Source: Mediterranea massiliensis (lineage in GTDB: Bacteria > Bacteroidota > Bacteroidia > Bacteroidales > Bacteroidaceae). Taken from it: DNA of 64,000 nt. A program made the position numbers and the translations under genes. A model generated the notes under the pieces. That model did no database searches. It saw only the letters and a list, made by a program, of their open reading frames with translations, and was not told the DNA's origin. This document shows positions 12,690-20,446 of the stretch, piece after piece; positions within the stretch are counted from its first letter, which is position 1; every line of letters starts with the position of its first letter. Where the stretch lies: the NCBI GenBank assembly GCA_015060685.1, contig SUXZ01000001.1, positions 1 to 64,000 of the forward strand. The letters run 5' to 3'.

Positions 12690-14534
12690 ATGTGTGGTAT
12701 CGTTGGATATATAGGTAAGCGAGAAGCTTATCCTATTCTTATTAAGGGCTTGAAAAGGCTTGAATACCGGGGCTATGACAGTGCGGGAGTCGCAATGATT
12801 AACGCTGATGGTGAATTAAACGTGTACAAGACCAAAGGAAAAGTACACAACTTGGAGGAATTTGTGGCAGAGAAAGATGTCAGTGGAAATATAGGTATTG
12901 CCCATACTCGATGGGCTACTCACGGAGAACCTTGTCAGGCCAATGCCCATCCTCATTATTCGACTTCGGGCAACTTAGCCTTGATACATAATGGAATCAT
13001 TGAGAACTATGCTGATTTGAAGGATAAATTGAAACTCAAGGGATATACATTTAGAAGTGAAACGGATACAGAAGTATTGGTGCAGTTAATTGACTACTTG
13101 CATAATGGTAGTCATTTACCTTTACTCTTGGCTGTAGAGACGGCTCTACGTTCAGTCATAGGGGCATACGCCATTGCAGTTATAGACAAAACAAATCCGC
13201 ATCAAATAATCGCAGCACGCAAAAGTAGTCCATTAGTGGTGGGTATTGGCGACAACGAATTCTTCCTTGCTTCGGATGCAACACCCATTGTTGAATATAC
13301 AGATAAAGTCGTTTATCTAAACGATGAGGAGATTGCCATTATTAATTTGGACAACGGACTTGAAATCGTCAACCTGCACAATACTAAAGTCACTCCTGAA
13401 ATTAAGACTATTAATTTGGAACTAAACCGTTTGGAAAAAGGAGGGTATCCACATTTCATGCTAAAAGAAATATATGAACAGCCCAATTGTTTGAGTGACT
13501 GTATGTGTGGCCGGGTGAGTAGCGAAAGCAACAGCATTAAGCTTTCAGCCATTATTGACAATAAAGAAAGACTTCTGTCGGCACGCCGGTTTGTCATATT
13601 GGCTTGCGGCACATCGTGGCACGCAGGATTAATAGGGAAGCAACTAATAGAAAACTTCTGCAGGATACCTGTAGAGGTGGAATATGCCTCTGAGTTCAGA
13701 TACCGCAATCCTGTTATTGACGAAAAAGATGTGGTTATAGCCATATCCCAATCGGGTGAAACTGCCGACACGCTGGCTGCTGTAGAATTGGCCAAACAAA
13801 AAGGTGCATTCATCTATGGTATATGCAATGCTGTAGGTTCTTCTATTCCACGTGCTACGGATACAGGTTCTTACATACATGTAGGTCCTGAAATAGGCGT
13901 GGCATCAACGAAAGCTTTTACAGGGCAAGTAACCGTATTGGTGATGCTTGCTCTATCATTGGGTAGAGAGAAAAACGTTATTGACGAGAGCACATATAGT
14001 CATTTGGTGAAAGAACTTACGCTGGTTCCAGAGAAAATGAAAGGGTTACTCTCTATAAACAATCATATAGCTCACTTGGCACGTATTTTTACTTATGCCC
14101 ATAACTTCCTCTACCTCGGCCGAGGTTTCAACTACCCTGTAGCTCTGGAAGGGGCTTTAAAACTTAAGGAAATTTCCTATATCCATGCGGAGGGCTATCC
14201 TGCCGCAGAGATGAAACATGGACCCATTGCTCTGATTGACGAAGAGATGCCAGTTGTGGTGATTGCAACACAAAATGCAATGTATGACAAGATTTTGAGT
14301 AATATTCAAGAAATCAAAGCGCGTAAGGGCAAAGTCATAGCCATCGTTACAGAGGGTGACGAAGTAATAAGCCATTTAGCGGATGATGTAATAGAACTAC
14401 CATATATTGCAGAATTTTTGGAACCTTTGATAACAACAATACCACTACAACTCCTGGCGTATCATGTAGCAGTATGCAAAGGAAAGGATGTTGATCAGCC
14501 TCGTAATTTAGCAAAATCAGTAACTGTAGAATGA
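12690..14534 (+). CDS. glmS: Glutamine-fructose-6-phosphate aminotransferase (isomerising)
   Basis: Makes glucosamine-6-phosphate, the entry to UDP-GlcNAc for peptidoglycan and lipid A. The 614-residue protein starts MCGIVGYIG, with the class II nucleophile Cys2 exposed after Met removal. The glutaminase domain has THGEPCQANAHPH, and two SIS domains bind the sugar phosphate (CGTSWHAGLIGKQ and SQSGETADTLAA; then LGRGFNYPVALEGALKLKE). The end DQPRNLAKSVTVE is the canonical GlmS C-terminus. It is the last gene of the operon, and no strong terminator hairpin is obvious just after it. Confidence 0.97.
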   Translation: MCGIVGYIGKREAYPILIKGLKRLEYRGYDSAGVAMINADGELNVYKTKGKVHNLEEFVAEKDVSGNIGIAHTRWATHGEPCQANAHPHYSTSGNLALIHNGIIENYADLKDKLKLKGYTFRSETDTEVLVQLIDYLHNGSHLPLLLAVETALRSVIGAYAIAVIDKTNPHQIIAARKSSPLVVGIGDNEFFLASDATPIVEYTDKVVYLNDEEIAIINLDNGLEIVNLHNTKVTPEIKTINLELNRLEKGGYPHFMLKEIYEQPNCLSDCMCGRVSSESNSIKLSAIIDNKERLLSARRFVILACGTSWHAGLIGKQLIENFCRIPVEVEYASEFRYRNPVIDEKDVVIAISQSGETADTLAAVELAKQKGAFIYGICNAVGSSIPRATDTGSYIHVGPEIGVASTKAFTGQVTVLVMLALSLGREKNVIDESTYSHLVKELTLVPEKMKGLLSINNHIAHLARIFTYAHNFLYLGRGFNYPVALEGALKLKEISYIHAEGYPAAEMKHGPIALIDEEMPVVVIATQNAMYDKILSNIQEIKARKGKVIAIVTEGDEVISHLADDVIELPYIAEFLEPLITTIPLQLLAYHVAVCKGKDVDQPRNLAKSVTVE

Positions 14535-14900
14535 TTAGTCAGTAGGTGAAATTTATATAGGTAAAAGTTAGAAGATTGTTTGTAGAATGAACATTTGAGT
14601 TTTATTCTCGGGAGGGGTGAATAGTTTTGTAACATACATTTTTAATGTGGACATAGACTATCGCCCTCTTTGTTTTATATGTAAATAAGTCGTGATGAAA
14701 AAGCTGATTCAAGGCGTAGTTTACAAGTCAAAGGGTGTAATCTACAATTGAGAAGTTCTTCAATTACTTGTTGTAAATTTGCACTTGCTTGTTGAATTCG
14801 CATTGTGTAAATAAAGGTTAAATTTGTTAAATTTGCACTTCTGGAATCAATATTAAATCCAAATGTATTTATTTCTACCGTTTAGCTTTTAAATTATTGA
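14535..14900. other. AT-rich gap with promoter-like boxes
   Basis: No gene is supported. TAAATTTG boxes occur at 14774-14781, 14819-14826 and 14828-14835, each matching the -7 consensus. They could be promoters left over from the gene whose 3' remnant follows. No clear terminator for glmS was found. Confidence 0.4.
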
Positions 14901-15101
14901 GTACTAACGGATAAGAAATACTCATTATGTACTTCTTTAGTTAAGTGCTATTGTTATGCTACTATACCTCCGGTTCTTAATGAAAGTTCATTTGGTAATA
15001 TTGCACAAGAGGCAATTCTATATGTTCCAATAGGGTGTAAATCTGCATACGAAGCAAGTGATTGGACAAATTATTTTGAAACTATTGTGGAAATGAATTA
15101 A
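14901..15101 (+). pseudogene. 3' remnant of a BspA-like leucine-rich repeat surface protein
   Basis: Codons from 14901 to the stop at 15099-15101 read without interruption and contain CYCYATIPPVL, AILYVPIGCKSAYEASDW and end FETIVEMN. This is the typical C-terminal end of BspA-type (LRR_5) surface proteins of Bacteroidales, where repeats close with a TPP turn and a VPxGxxxAYxxxxxW block. There is no start codon and the frame is closed by TGA at 14898-14900, so only the tail of a formerly much longer gene survives. Confidence 0.7.
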
Positions 15102-15113
15102 AAAGAAAAGGTT

Positions 15114-15329
15114 ATGGATAATTATATAATTTCGTTTAAGTATAATAATGTACCTTATGATGCATTGATAGAAAATTGTTCTGCTACAGAATTAGACAAA
15201 AAAGATATAAGTATTATTGTTGAAGCTATTATTGAAAAGCAGATTAAGTATGTAGAAGGTGAATATGTACAAGCTTTAAGCTTTCGAAAAATAGAATCGA
15301 ATAAAGAACAAGATAAGAGTGGAAAATAA
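15114..15329 (+). CDS. Small hypothetical protein, 71 residues
   Basis: I do not recognise this gene. It starts at an ATG 13 bases after the BspA-like remnant, behind a purine-rich AAAAGG that could serve as ribosome binding site. The product is 71 residues, acidic and lysine-rich, with no signal peptide or membrane segment (start MDNYIISFKYNNVPYDAL). Base composition is strongly AT-rich like the remnant before it. A strong terminator hairpin (15377-15434) ends the unit, which supports a real transcript. It may have been cotranscribed with the lost surface-protein gene. Confidence 0.5.
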   Translation: MDNYIISFKYNNVPYDALIENCSATELDKKDISIIVEAIIEKQIKYVEGEYVQALSFRKIESNKEQDKSGK

Positions 15330-15376
15330 TTTAATTTTGCCACTCATATTAAAACCTGCTAATTTATAGCATATTC

Positions 15377-15434
15377 AAAGCTTTGAACACCAAAAGCGAA
15401 TCGTTCGTCAAGGTGCTTCAAAGCTTTGTTTTTA
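15377..15434 (+). terminator. Terminator after the small hypothetical gene
   Basis: A long stem pairs AAAGCTTTGAA plus CACC with GGTG, one bulged C and TTCAAAGCTTT, followed by a T-run. Confidence 0.7.
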
Positions 15435-15520
15435 TGTCTCGTTAATAGGTTGCAGTTACGCTATTTTATTCTTATCAGAAACTAAATTAAAAAATCATCG
15501 CTACCTTATGCTAAATTTTA

Positions 15521-15597
15521 TCATCACTTAAGAACAAGCTCGGTCATCACTTATGACCAACGTTAGTCATTACTTAAGCTTAAAATTAAGGGGGGGG
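15521..15597. repeat. Three 23-bp spaced quasi-repeats and a G8 run
   Basis: The motif TCATyACTTAnG recurs at about 15521, 15544 and 15567 (period 23). The middle copy is itself palindromic (GTCAT...ATGAC). A run of eight G follows at 15590-15597. No coding function is visible. Confidence 0.6.
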
Positions 15598-15632
15598 TAT
15601 GCGGACGCACCATGGCGCGTCCTTACTTTGCG

Positions 15633-15708
15633 AATATAGCTTCATGGCTCAGCGAAGGTAGCTTTGTAGGCTCATAAAGCTACCTTTGTGACCTCGCGAA
15701 GCTATATT
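15633..15708. repeat. Nested inverted repeat
   Basis: AATATAGCTTC (15633-15643) pairs with GAAGCTATATT (15698-15708). Inside it, AAGGTAGCTTT (15655-15665) pairs with AAAGCTACCTT (15676-15686). All arms are perfect. A smaller hairpin, GGACGC/GCGTCC, lies just upstream near 15603-15622. Confidence 0.7.
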
Positions 15709-15731
15709 TGTGGAATCTTGTCCTTTTTTGC

Positions 15732-15830
15732 TCGCAGCAAAAGTGTAGTAACCCCACGGCAAAATGACAAAACTCCGCAGCAAAGAAGGTGTAAGCCCAC
15801 AGCAAAAGAGTTGTAACCACGCAGCATGTA
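15732..15830. repeat. Five degenerate repeats of about 20 bp
   Basis: Units resembling CAGCAAAAGnnTTGTAACCC recur five times with decreasing fidelity. They look like a local quasi-repeat tract; similar but sequence-unrelated tracts occur in other gaps of this window. Confidence 0.55.
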
Positions 15831-15928
15831 ACCATTATGCTCGGGGCAAACGATTGCTGACATGCGGGCTTTTCATGTGTCTATTCAATGAAGTTTTGTC
15901 AATTCTGAATAAAAAAGTTCTTTATTTG

Positions 15929-15959
15929 TTTGCAGATTTATGGAAAATGTCTACCTTTG
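15929..15959 (+). promoter_or_regulatory. Promoter of the Gly/Leu tRNA cluster
   Basis: TTTG (15929-15932), a 19-base spacer and TACCTTTG (15952-15959) match the Bacteroidetes consensus exactly, 20 bases before the first tRNA-derived unit. Confidence 0.75.
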
Positions 15960-15979
15960 CATCCGCAAACGCGAAAACT

Positions 15980-16081
15980 GCGGAAATAGCTCAGTTGGTA
16001 GAGCACAACCTTGCCCCAAGAAATGGAAAAGGGGACAACCTTGGCAAGGATGGGTTTGAAAATTGAATATCTCCCAAAACT
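15980..16081 (+). repeat. Half-tRNA-Gly unit 1 (102 nt)
   Basis: The first 36 bases are identical to the 5' half of the neighbouring tRNA-Gly(GCC), ending exactly after the anticodon GCC. The remaining 66 bases are unrelated to the functional 3' half. They contain CAACCTTGGCAAGGATGGG, a degenerate echo of the anticodon arm, and CCTTGCC can pair with GGCAAGG within the unit. The acceptor 3' strand and T-arm are missing, so it cannot be an ordinary tRNA. Confidence 0.85.
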
Positions 16082-16154
16082 GCGGAAATAGCTCAGTTGG
16101 TAGAGCACAACCTTGCCAAGGTTGGGGTCGCGAGTTCGAGCCTCGTTTTCCGCT
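16082..16154 (+). tRNA. tRNA-Gly(GCC), copy 1
   Basis: A 73-nt cloverleaf: acceptor GCGGAAA/TTTCCGC, D-arm GCTC/GAGC, anticodon arm CAACC TTGCCAA GGTTG with anticodon GCC, T-arm GCGAG/CTCGT, discriminator T. CCA is not encoded. It directly abuts the preceding half-tRNA unit. Confidence 0.97.
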
Positions 16155-16201
16155 CTCATACAAGATACGCAAAGCGTAAGTTCTATGAATTAGTGATTGA
16201 T

Positions 16202-16285
16202 GGAGAGGTGGCGGAATTGGTAGACGCGCTACTTTGAGGGGGTAGTGACTGTATTGTCGTGGGAGTTCGAGTCTCCTTCTCTTCA
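16202..16285 (+). tRNA. tRNA-Leu(GAG)
   Basis: An 84-nt class II tRNA with a long variable arm. The anticodon stem CTACT/GGTAG encloses TTGAGGG (anticodon GAG), the T-loop is TTCGAGT, and the acceptor pairs with two G-U wobbles. It decodes CUC/CUU codons. Confidence 0.93.
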
Positions 16286-16294
16286 CAATAAACT

Positions 16295-16396
16295 GCGGAA
16301 ATAGCTCAGTTGGTAGAGCACAACCTTGCCCCAAGAAATGGAAAAGGGGGCAACCTTGGCAAGGATGAGTTTGAAAATTGAATATCTCCCAAAACT
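16295..16396 (+). repeat. Half-tRNA-Gly unit 2 (102 nt)
   Basis: Same architecture as unit 1: 36 bases identical to the tRNA-Gly 5' half, then the 66-base tail with one or two substitutions. It is directly followed by unit 3. Confidence 0.85.
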
Positions 16397-16498
16397 GCGG
16401 AAATAGCTCAGTTGGTAGAGCACAACCTTGCCCCAAGAAATGGAAAAGGGGACAACCTTGGCAAGGATGAGTTTGAAAATTGAATATCTCCCAAAACT
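16397..16498 (+). repeat. Half-tRNA-Gly unit 3 (102 nt)
   Basis: Nearly identical to unit 2, in tandem with it, and directly followed by a complete tRNA-Gly. Confidence 0.85.
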
Positions 16499-16571
16499 GC
16501 GGAAATAGCTCAGTTGGTAGAGCACAACCTTGCCAAGGTTGGGGTCGCGAGTTCGAGCCTCGTTTTCCGCT
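16499..16571 (+). tRNA. tRNA-Gly(GCC), copy 2
   Basis: Identical over 73 nt to copy 1, with the same cloverleaf and anticodon GCC. It abuts half-tRNA unit 3. Confidence 0.97.
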
Positions 16572-16586
16572 CTGGTTTATCACCAT

Positions 16587-16667
16587 GCCCAGGTGGCGGA
16601 ATGGTAGACGCGCGCGTTTCAGGTGCGCGTGCTGAGAGGCGTGCAGGTTCGAGTCCTGTTCTGGGCA
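16587..16667 (+). tRNA. tRNA-Leu(CAG)
   Basis: An 81-nt class II tRNA: acceptor GCCCAGG/TCTGGGC, anticodon stem CGCGT/GCGCG enclosing TTCAGGT (anticodon CAG), T-arm GCAGG TTCGAGT CCTGT, discriminator A. It decodes CUG. Confidence 0.95.
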
Positions 16668-16692
16668 CCTCCTTTGATGGAGGAATTTTATT

Positions 16693-16792
16693 GCGGAAAT
16701 AGCTCAGTTGGTAGAGCACAACCTTGCCCCAGGAAATGGAAAAGGGACAACCTTGGCAAGGATGAGTTTGAAAATTGGATATCTCCCAAACT
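16693..16792 (+). repeat. Half-tRNA-Gly unit 4 (100 nt)
   Basis: Same 36-base exact tRNA-Gly 5' half and a slightly shorter, more divergent tail (two single-base deletions relative to the other units). It abuts the third complete tRNA-Gly. Confidence 0.85.
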
Positions 16793-16865
16793 GCGGAAAT
16801 AGCTCAGTTGGTAGAGCACAACCTTGCCAAGGTTGGGGTCGCGAGTTCGAGCCTCGTTTTCCGCT
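16793..16865 (+). tRNA. tRNA-Gly(GCC), copy 3
   Basis: Identical to copies 1 and 2 over 73 nt. It is the last tRNA of the cluster and is followed by a terminator. Confidence 0.97.
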
Positions 16866-16868
16866 CTT

Positions 16869-16911
16869 TAAAGAGTAAGTCCTATAAACAGTAATGTTTG
16901 TAGGGCTTTTT
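16869..16911 (+). terminator. Terminator of the tRNA cluster
   Basis: AAGTCCTATAAAC pairs, with a G-U wobble, with GTTTGTAGGGCTT across a short loop and runs into a T-tract. Confidence 0.75.
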
Positions 16912-16936
16912 GTTGTATATAATCTTGCTTTCTGAC

Positions 16937-16992
16937 GAACAAATACTTCAGCTGTGAGGAACAAATACTTCACGTCTGAAGTATTTGTTGTT
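16937..16992. repeat. Repeats of GAACAAATACTTCA, two direct and one inverted
   Basis: Two direct copies near 16938 and 16960 are followed by an inverted copy (TGAAGTATTTGTTG) ending about 16990. This is another intergenic quasi-repeat tract. Confidence 0.6.
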
Positions 16993-17037
16993 TGGAACCG
17001 AATAGTGTGTTATTATCCTACCACCCCGCCCACAAGG

Positions 17038-17062
17038 GCACCCCTCCTTCCAGAAGGAGGGG
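17038..17062. repeat. Perfect 10-bp stem hairpin
   Basis: CCCCTCCTTC and GAAGGAGGGG (17041-17062) are separated by two bases, preceded by a GC-rich CCCGCCCACAAGGGC. The GC content contrasts with the AT-rich surroundings; it resembles a dispersed Bacteroides repeat I remember, but I cannot confirm that. Confidence 0.5.
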
Positions 17063-17077
17063 AATATATACAAAACA

Positions 17078-17109
17078 AAAAGCCTTGGAGTTTAAACTTC
17101 AAGGCTTTT
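17078..17109 (-). terminator. Bidirectional hairpin, terminator of tRNA-Asp
   Basis: AAAAGCCTTGGAGTTT pairs with AAACTTCAAGGCTTTT (with a small mismatch), flanked by A and T runs, immediately 3' of the tRNA on the minus strand. Confidence 0.7.
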
Positions 17110-17110
17110 G

Positions 17111-17184
17111 CGGTATGGACGGGACTCGAACCCGCGACCCCCTGCGTGACAGGCAGGTATTCTAACCAGCTGAACTACCACACC
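17111..17184 (-). tRNA. tRNA-Asp(GTC)
   Basis: A 74-nt cloverleaf on the minus strand: acceptor GGTGTGG/CCATACC, anticodon arm CCTGC CTGTCAC GCAGG with anticodon GTC, T-arm CGGG/CCCG with TTCGAGT, discriminator G. Confidence 0.96.
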
Positions 17185-17213
17185 ATTTGGGTTGCTTTCT
17201 TGCGATTGCGGTG

Positions 17214-17244
17214 CAAAGGTAGCTATTTCTTTGGAATCTGCAAT
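17214..17244 (-). promoter_or_regulatory. Promoter of tRNA-Asp
   Basis: On the minus strand ATTG (17241-17244), a 19-base spacer and TACCTTTG (17214-17221), about 30 bases before the tRNA 5' end. Confidence 0.6.
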
Positions 17245-17418
17245 AGCAGCACGCCACTTTTTTCTAACTTTTTATTGGTGAAAATCCTTAGTTGTTCATT
17301 TTGAGCAAATTGCTGCAAATTATCTGGATTGAGTTGCGCGTTTTTGTGCTTAATGTCGCTTTTTGAACAAAATAATACACTTTTTGCTTGAATATTTCTT
17401 TATTTGGTAATAAATGGC

Positions 17419-17426
17419 TATCTTTG
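17419..17426 (+). promoter_or_regulatory. -7 box for purU-his-lys operon
   Basis: TATCTTTG, 58 bases before the purU ATG. No good TTTG at the standard distance. The rest of the gap between tRNA-Asp and purU (17185-17484) shows nothing else beyond the tRNA-Asp promoter. Confidence 0.45.
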
Positions 17427-17484
17427 CTCCCTCAAAAATGAAAGTATTGTAAATTGTTGTATAGAATTAACCCTTATATATAGA

Positions 17485-18339
17485 ATGACGACTGCTAAAT
17501 TATTACTTCACTGCCCAGACAAACCGGGCATTTTGGCTGCTGTAACAGATTTTATAACTATCAATAAAGGAAACATTGTATATTTGGATCAATATGTAGA
17601 TAGAGAAGAAAAGGAGTTCTTTATGCGTATAGAGTGGGAGCTGGAAAACTTCCTGATTCCGCAAGAAAAGGTTGAAGACTATTTCAATACACTGTATGCT
17701 CAAAAGTACGACATGAAGTTCAGAATCTACTTCTCTGATCGTAAGCCACGTATGGCAATATTTGTTTCGAAGATGTCGCATTGCATTTACGACCTGTTGG
17801 CCCGTTATACGGCAGGCGAATGGGATGTGGAAATTCCATTGATTATCAGTAATCATCCCGATTTGGAGCACATTGCCGACCGCTTCGGTATTCCTTTCTA
17901 TGTATTCCCAATCACCAAAGAGAATAAGGCGGAACAAGAAGAAAAAGAGATGCAGCTGCTGAAAGAGAATGGCGTGAACTTTATTGTGTTGGCCCGTTAT
18001 ATGCAGGTGATTTCTGAAAAGATGATTGAGGCATATCCAAGCCGGATTATCAATATTCACCATTCGTTCTTGCCTGCATTTGTGGGAGCAAAACCCTATC
18101 ATGCCGCTTTCGAACGTGGCGTAAAGATTATTGGTGCAACCAGTCACTATGTAACTACCGAATTGGATGCTGGTCCTATTATCGAACAGGATGTAGTGCG
18201 CATTACTCATAAGGACACCGTGCAAGACCTTATTAACAAAGGTAAGGATTTGGAGAAGATTGTCTTGTCGCGTGCCGTTCAAAAGCACATCGACCGCAAG
18301 GTGTTGGCCTATAAGAATAAAACAGTGATATTCAACTGA
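17485..18339 (+). CDS. purU: Formyltetrahydrofolate deformylase
   Basis: Hydrolyses 10-formyl-THF to formate and THF, balancing one-carbon pools. The ATG at 17485 (284 residues) is preferred to an upstream in-frame ATG at 17413-17415, since that site lies before or within the promoter box and the family N-terminus starts about here. An N-terminal ACT domain (LLLHCPDKPGILAAVTDFI) is followed by a formyltransferase domain with NIHHSFLPAFVGAKPYHAAF (the Asn/His catalytic region) and ELDAGPIIEQD (catalytic Asp). It opens an operon with four his genes, linking one-carbon and purine/histidine metabolism. Confidence 0.95.
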   Translation: MTTAKLLLHCPDKPGILAAVTDFITINKGNIVYLDQYVDREEKEFFMRIEWELENFLIPQEKVEDYFNTLYAQKYDMKFRIYFSDRKPRMAIFVSKMSHCIYDLLARYTAGEWDVEIPLIISNHPDLEHIADRFGIPFYVFPITKENKAEQEEKEMQLLKENGVNFIVLARYMQVISEKMIEAYPSRIINIHHSFLPAFVGAKPYHAAFERGVKIIGATSHYVTTELDAGPIIEQDVVRITHKDTVQDLINKGKDLEKIVLSRAVQKHIDRKVLAYKNKTVIFN

Positions 18340-18345
18340 TAGTTT

Positions 18346-18936
18346 ATGAAAGTAGTTATTATCAAATACAATGCAGGCAACATTTGTTCGGTGGACTATG
18401 CGCTGAAAAGATTGGGTGTTGATGCCGAAATATCAGCCGATCCGGCTGTAATCCGTTCGGCCGACAAGGTGATTTTTCCGGGTGTAGGCGAAGCCGAGAC
18501 AACCATGGAACACCTTAAGGCAACAGGATTGGATAAGTTAATCAAGGAACTGAAGCAACCTGTCTTAGGCATCTGTTTAGGCATGCAGCTGATGTGTAGC
18601 CATTCGGAAGAGGGCAATGCCGATTGCTTGGGAATATTTGATGTGGATGTGAAGCGTTTTATCCCTAAGCGTCATGAAGATAAAGTGCCCCACATGGGTT
18701 GGAATACCATAGCACAAACCAATAGCGCTTTGTTCAATGGGTTTGACAAGGATGAATATGTTTATTTTGTTCATAGCTACTATGTGCCGGTAAACGAGCA
18801 CACTGCGGCTGTGACCGATTATATACATCCATTCAGTGCTGCATTGCATAAGGATAATTTCTATGCTACACAATTTCATCCCGAGAAGAGTGGAGGCGTA
18901 GGCGAACGGATACTTAAAAACTTCTTAGCGTTATGA
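18346..18936 (+). CDS. hisH: Imidazole glycerol phosphate synthase, glutaminase subunit
   Basis: Class I glutaminase that supplies ammonia to HisF for histidine and AICAR formation. It has 196 residues, the nucleophile Cys77 in [10 protein letters not shown], and the dyad in QFHPEKSGGVG. It begins six bases after purU and overlaps hisA by four bases (ATGA), so the two are translationally coupled. It is another glutamine amidotransferase in a window already rich in them. Confidence 0.96.
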   Translation: MKVVIIKYNAGNICSVDYALKRLGVDAEISADPAVIRSADKVIFPGVGEAETTMEHLKATGLDKLIKELKQPVLGICLGMQLMCSHSEEGNADCLGIFDVDVKRFIPKRHEDKVPHMGWNTIAQTNSALFNGFDKDEYVYFVHSYYVPVNEHTAAVTDYIHPFSAALHKDNFYATQFHPEKSGGVGERILKNFLAL

Positions 18937-19664
18937 TAGAATTAATACCGGCTATTGATATTATTGAAGGAAAATGTGTCCGATTGTCGCAAGGGGATTA
19001 CAATAGTAAGAAAGTATATGGCGTGAATCCGGCAGAATTGGCCAAGGAGTTTGAAGCTCACGGCATCAAACGCTTGCATGTGGTCGATTTGGATGGTGCA
19101 GCCTCACATCATATAGTTAACTATCGTGTGCTGGAGCAAATCACATCCGAAACATCATTGGTTGTAGATTTCGGCGGTGGCGTGAAGAGTGATGACGATT
19201 TGCGGATTGCTTTTGAATGCGGTGCCAGGATGGTAACCGGTGGAAGCATTGCCGTGAAGAACCCGGAACTTTTCTGTTCGTGGTTGCAAACATATGGAAA
19301 TGAACGTATTATTCTTGGTGCGGATGTAAAAAACAGAATGATTGCTGTTGCTGGTTGGAAGGAATCGAGCAACCATGATTTGTTTCCATTCTTAGATGAT
19401 TATATCAGCAAGGGCATCAATAAAGTAATCTGTACCGATATCGATTGTGATGGTATGCTTCAAGGTCCATCCATTACCTTATATAAGGAGATACTTCAGC
19501 AACATCCCGATTTGTACTTGATTGCCAGCGGTGGCGTTAGCAGTATGGATGATATCCGTGCATTGCAAGCTGCCAATATACCTGCAGTAATCTTTGGGAA
19601 GGCCCTTTATGAAGGGCGGATAACATTGAAAGAGTTGGAATCGCTCATATTGTCGAATCAATAA
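18933..19664 (+). CDS. hisA: ProFAR isomerase
   Basis: Catalyses the Amadori isomerisation of ProFAR to PRFAR in histidine synthesis. A 243-residue half-barrel-duplicated TIM barrel: IPAIDIIEGKCVRLSQGDY at the start with catalytic Asp8, phosphate loops DFGGGVKSD and ASGGVSS, and the second catalytic Asp in TDIDCDGML. It overlaps hisH by four bases and precedes hisF by 16. Confidence 0.96.
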   Translation: MIELIPAIDIIEGKCVRLSQGDYNSKKVYGVNPAELAKEFEAHGIKRLHVVDLDGAASHHIVNYRVLEQITSETSLVVDFGGGVKSDDDLRIAFECGARMVTGGSIAVKNPELFCSWLQTYGNERIILGADVKNRMIAVAGWKESSNHDLFPFLDDYISKGINKVICTDIDCDGMLQGPSITLYKEILQQHPDLYLIASGGVSSMDDIRALQAANIPAVIFGKALYEGRITLKELESLILSNQ

Positions 19665-19680
19665 TTACAAATAATACAAC

Positions 19681-20433
19681 GTGTTAGCTAAAAGAATTAT
19701 TCCTTGTTTGGATATCAAAGACGGACAAACCGTTAAGGGTACCAATTTCGTCAACTTGCGTCAGGCAGGCGATCCGGTTGAATTGGCTCGTGCCTATAGC
19801 GAACAAGGAGCAGATGAATTGGTGTTCTTGGATATTACCGCAAGTTTCGAAGGGCGTAAAACCTTTGCCGAATTGGTGAAACGCATTGCGGCAAACATCA
19901 GCATCCCCTTTACGGTTGGTGGCGGAATCCATGAATTGAGCGATGTAGACCGCTTGCTTAGTGCCGGTGCAGACAAGATATCCATCAATTCGTCGGCCAT
20001 TAAACATCCGCAATTGATAGATGAGATTGCCAAGAACTTTGGTTCGCAAGTGTGTGTGCTGGCCGTTGATGCCAAGCAGACGGAAAATGGCTGGAAGTGC
20101 TATTTGAACGGAGGCCGTGTGGAAACAGATAAGGAACTCTTCTCTTGGACACGTGAGGCACAGGACAGAGGCGCCGGCGAAGTGCTGTTTACAAGCATGG
20201 ACCACGATGGCGTTAAAACCGGTTATGCCAACGAAGCATTGGCGCATCTGGCATCCGAATTGAAAATTCCCATTATTGCATCGGGTGGAGCCGGCAATAT
20301 GGAACACTTCTATGATGCTTTTGTACAAGGAAAAGCAGATGCTGCATTGGCGGCAAGTGTATTTCATTTTGGAGAGATAAAGATTCCGGAATTAAAGTCG
20401 TATCTTTGCGGCAAAGGAATCAATGTGAGATAA
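19681..20433 (+). CDS. hisF: Imidazole glycerol phosphate synthase, cyclase subunit
   Basis: Cyclase partner of HisH; forms imidazole glycerol phosphate and AICAR. It has 250 residues with a GTG start at 19681, supported by the conserved start [14 protein letters not shown], which contains catalytic Asp11. The second catalytic Asp is in LAVDAKQ (near 130). Phosphate-binding loops are FTVGGGIHE and [11 protein letters not shown]. It sits between hisA and hisIE. Confidence 0.96.
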   Translation: MLAKRIIPCLDIKDGQTVKGTNFVNLRQAGDPVELARAYSEQGADELVFLDITASFEGRKTFAELVKRIAANISIPFTVGGGIHELSDVDRLLSAGADKISINSSAIKHPQLIDEIAKNFGSQVCVLAVDAKQTENGWKCYLNGGRVETDKELFSWTREAQDRGAGEVLFTSMDHDGVKTGYANEALAHLASELKIPIIASGGAGNMEHFYDAFVQGKADAALAASVFHFGEIKIPELKSYLCGKGINVR

Positions 20434-20446
20434 TTGGAAATGTAAA

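Noticed and set aside
15951-16586. Long minus-strand open frame with a repeated peptide, plus similar frames at 15764-16066 and 16704-16973
   Set aside because: The repeats are translations of the tRNA and half-tRNA units; there is no ribosome binding site or known protein.
15980-16865. Possible CRISPR-like array of about 100-nt units
   Set aside because: The repeated part is the tRNA-Gly 5' half and the tails are also repeated, so there are no unique spacers; no cas genes are present.
14535-17484. Integrated element at the tRNA cluster
   Set aside because: No integrase, no mobility genes, and the half-tRNA copies are 5' halves rather than the 3' ends usually duplicated at att sites.
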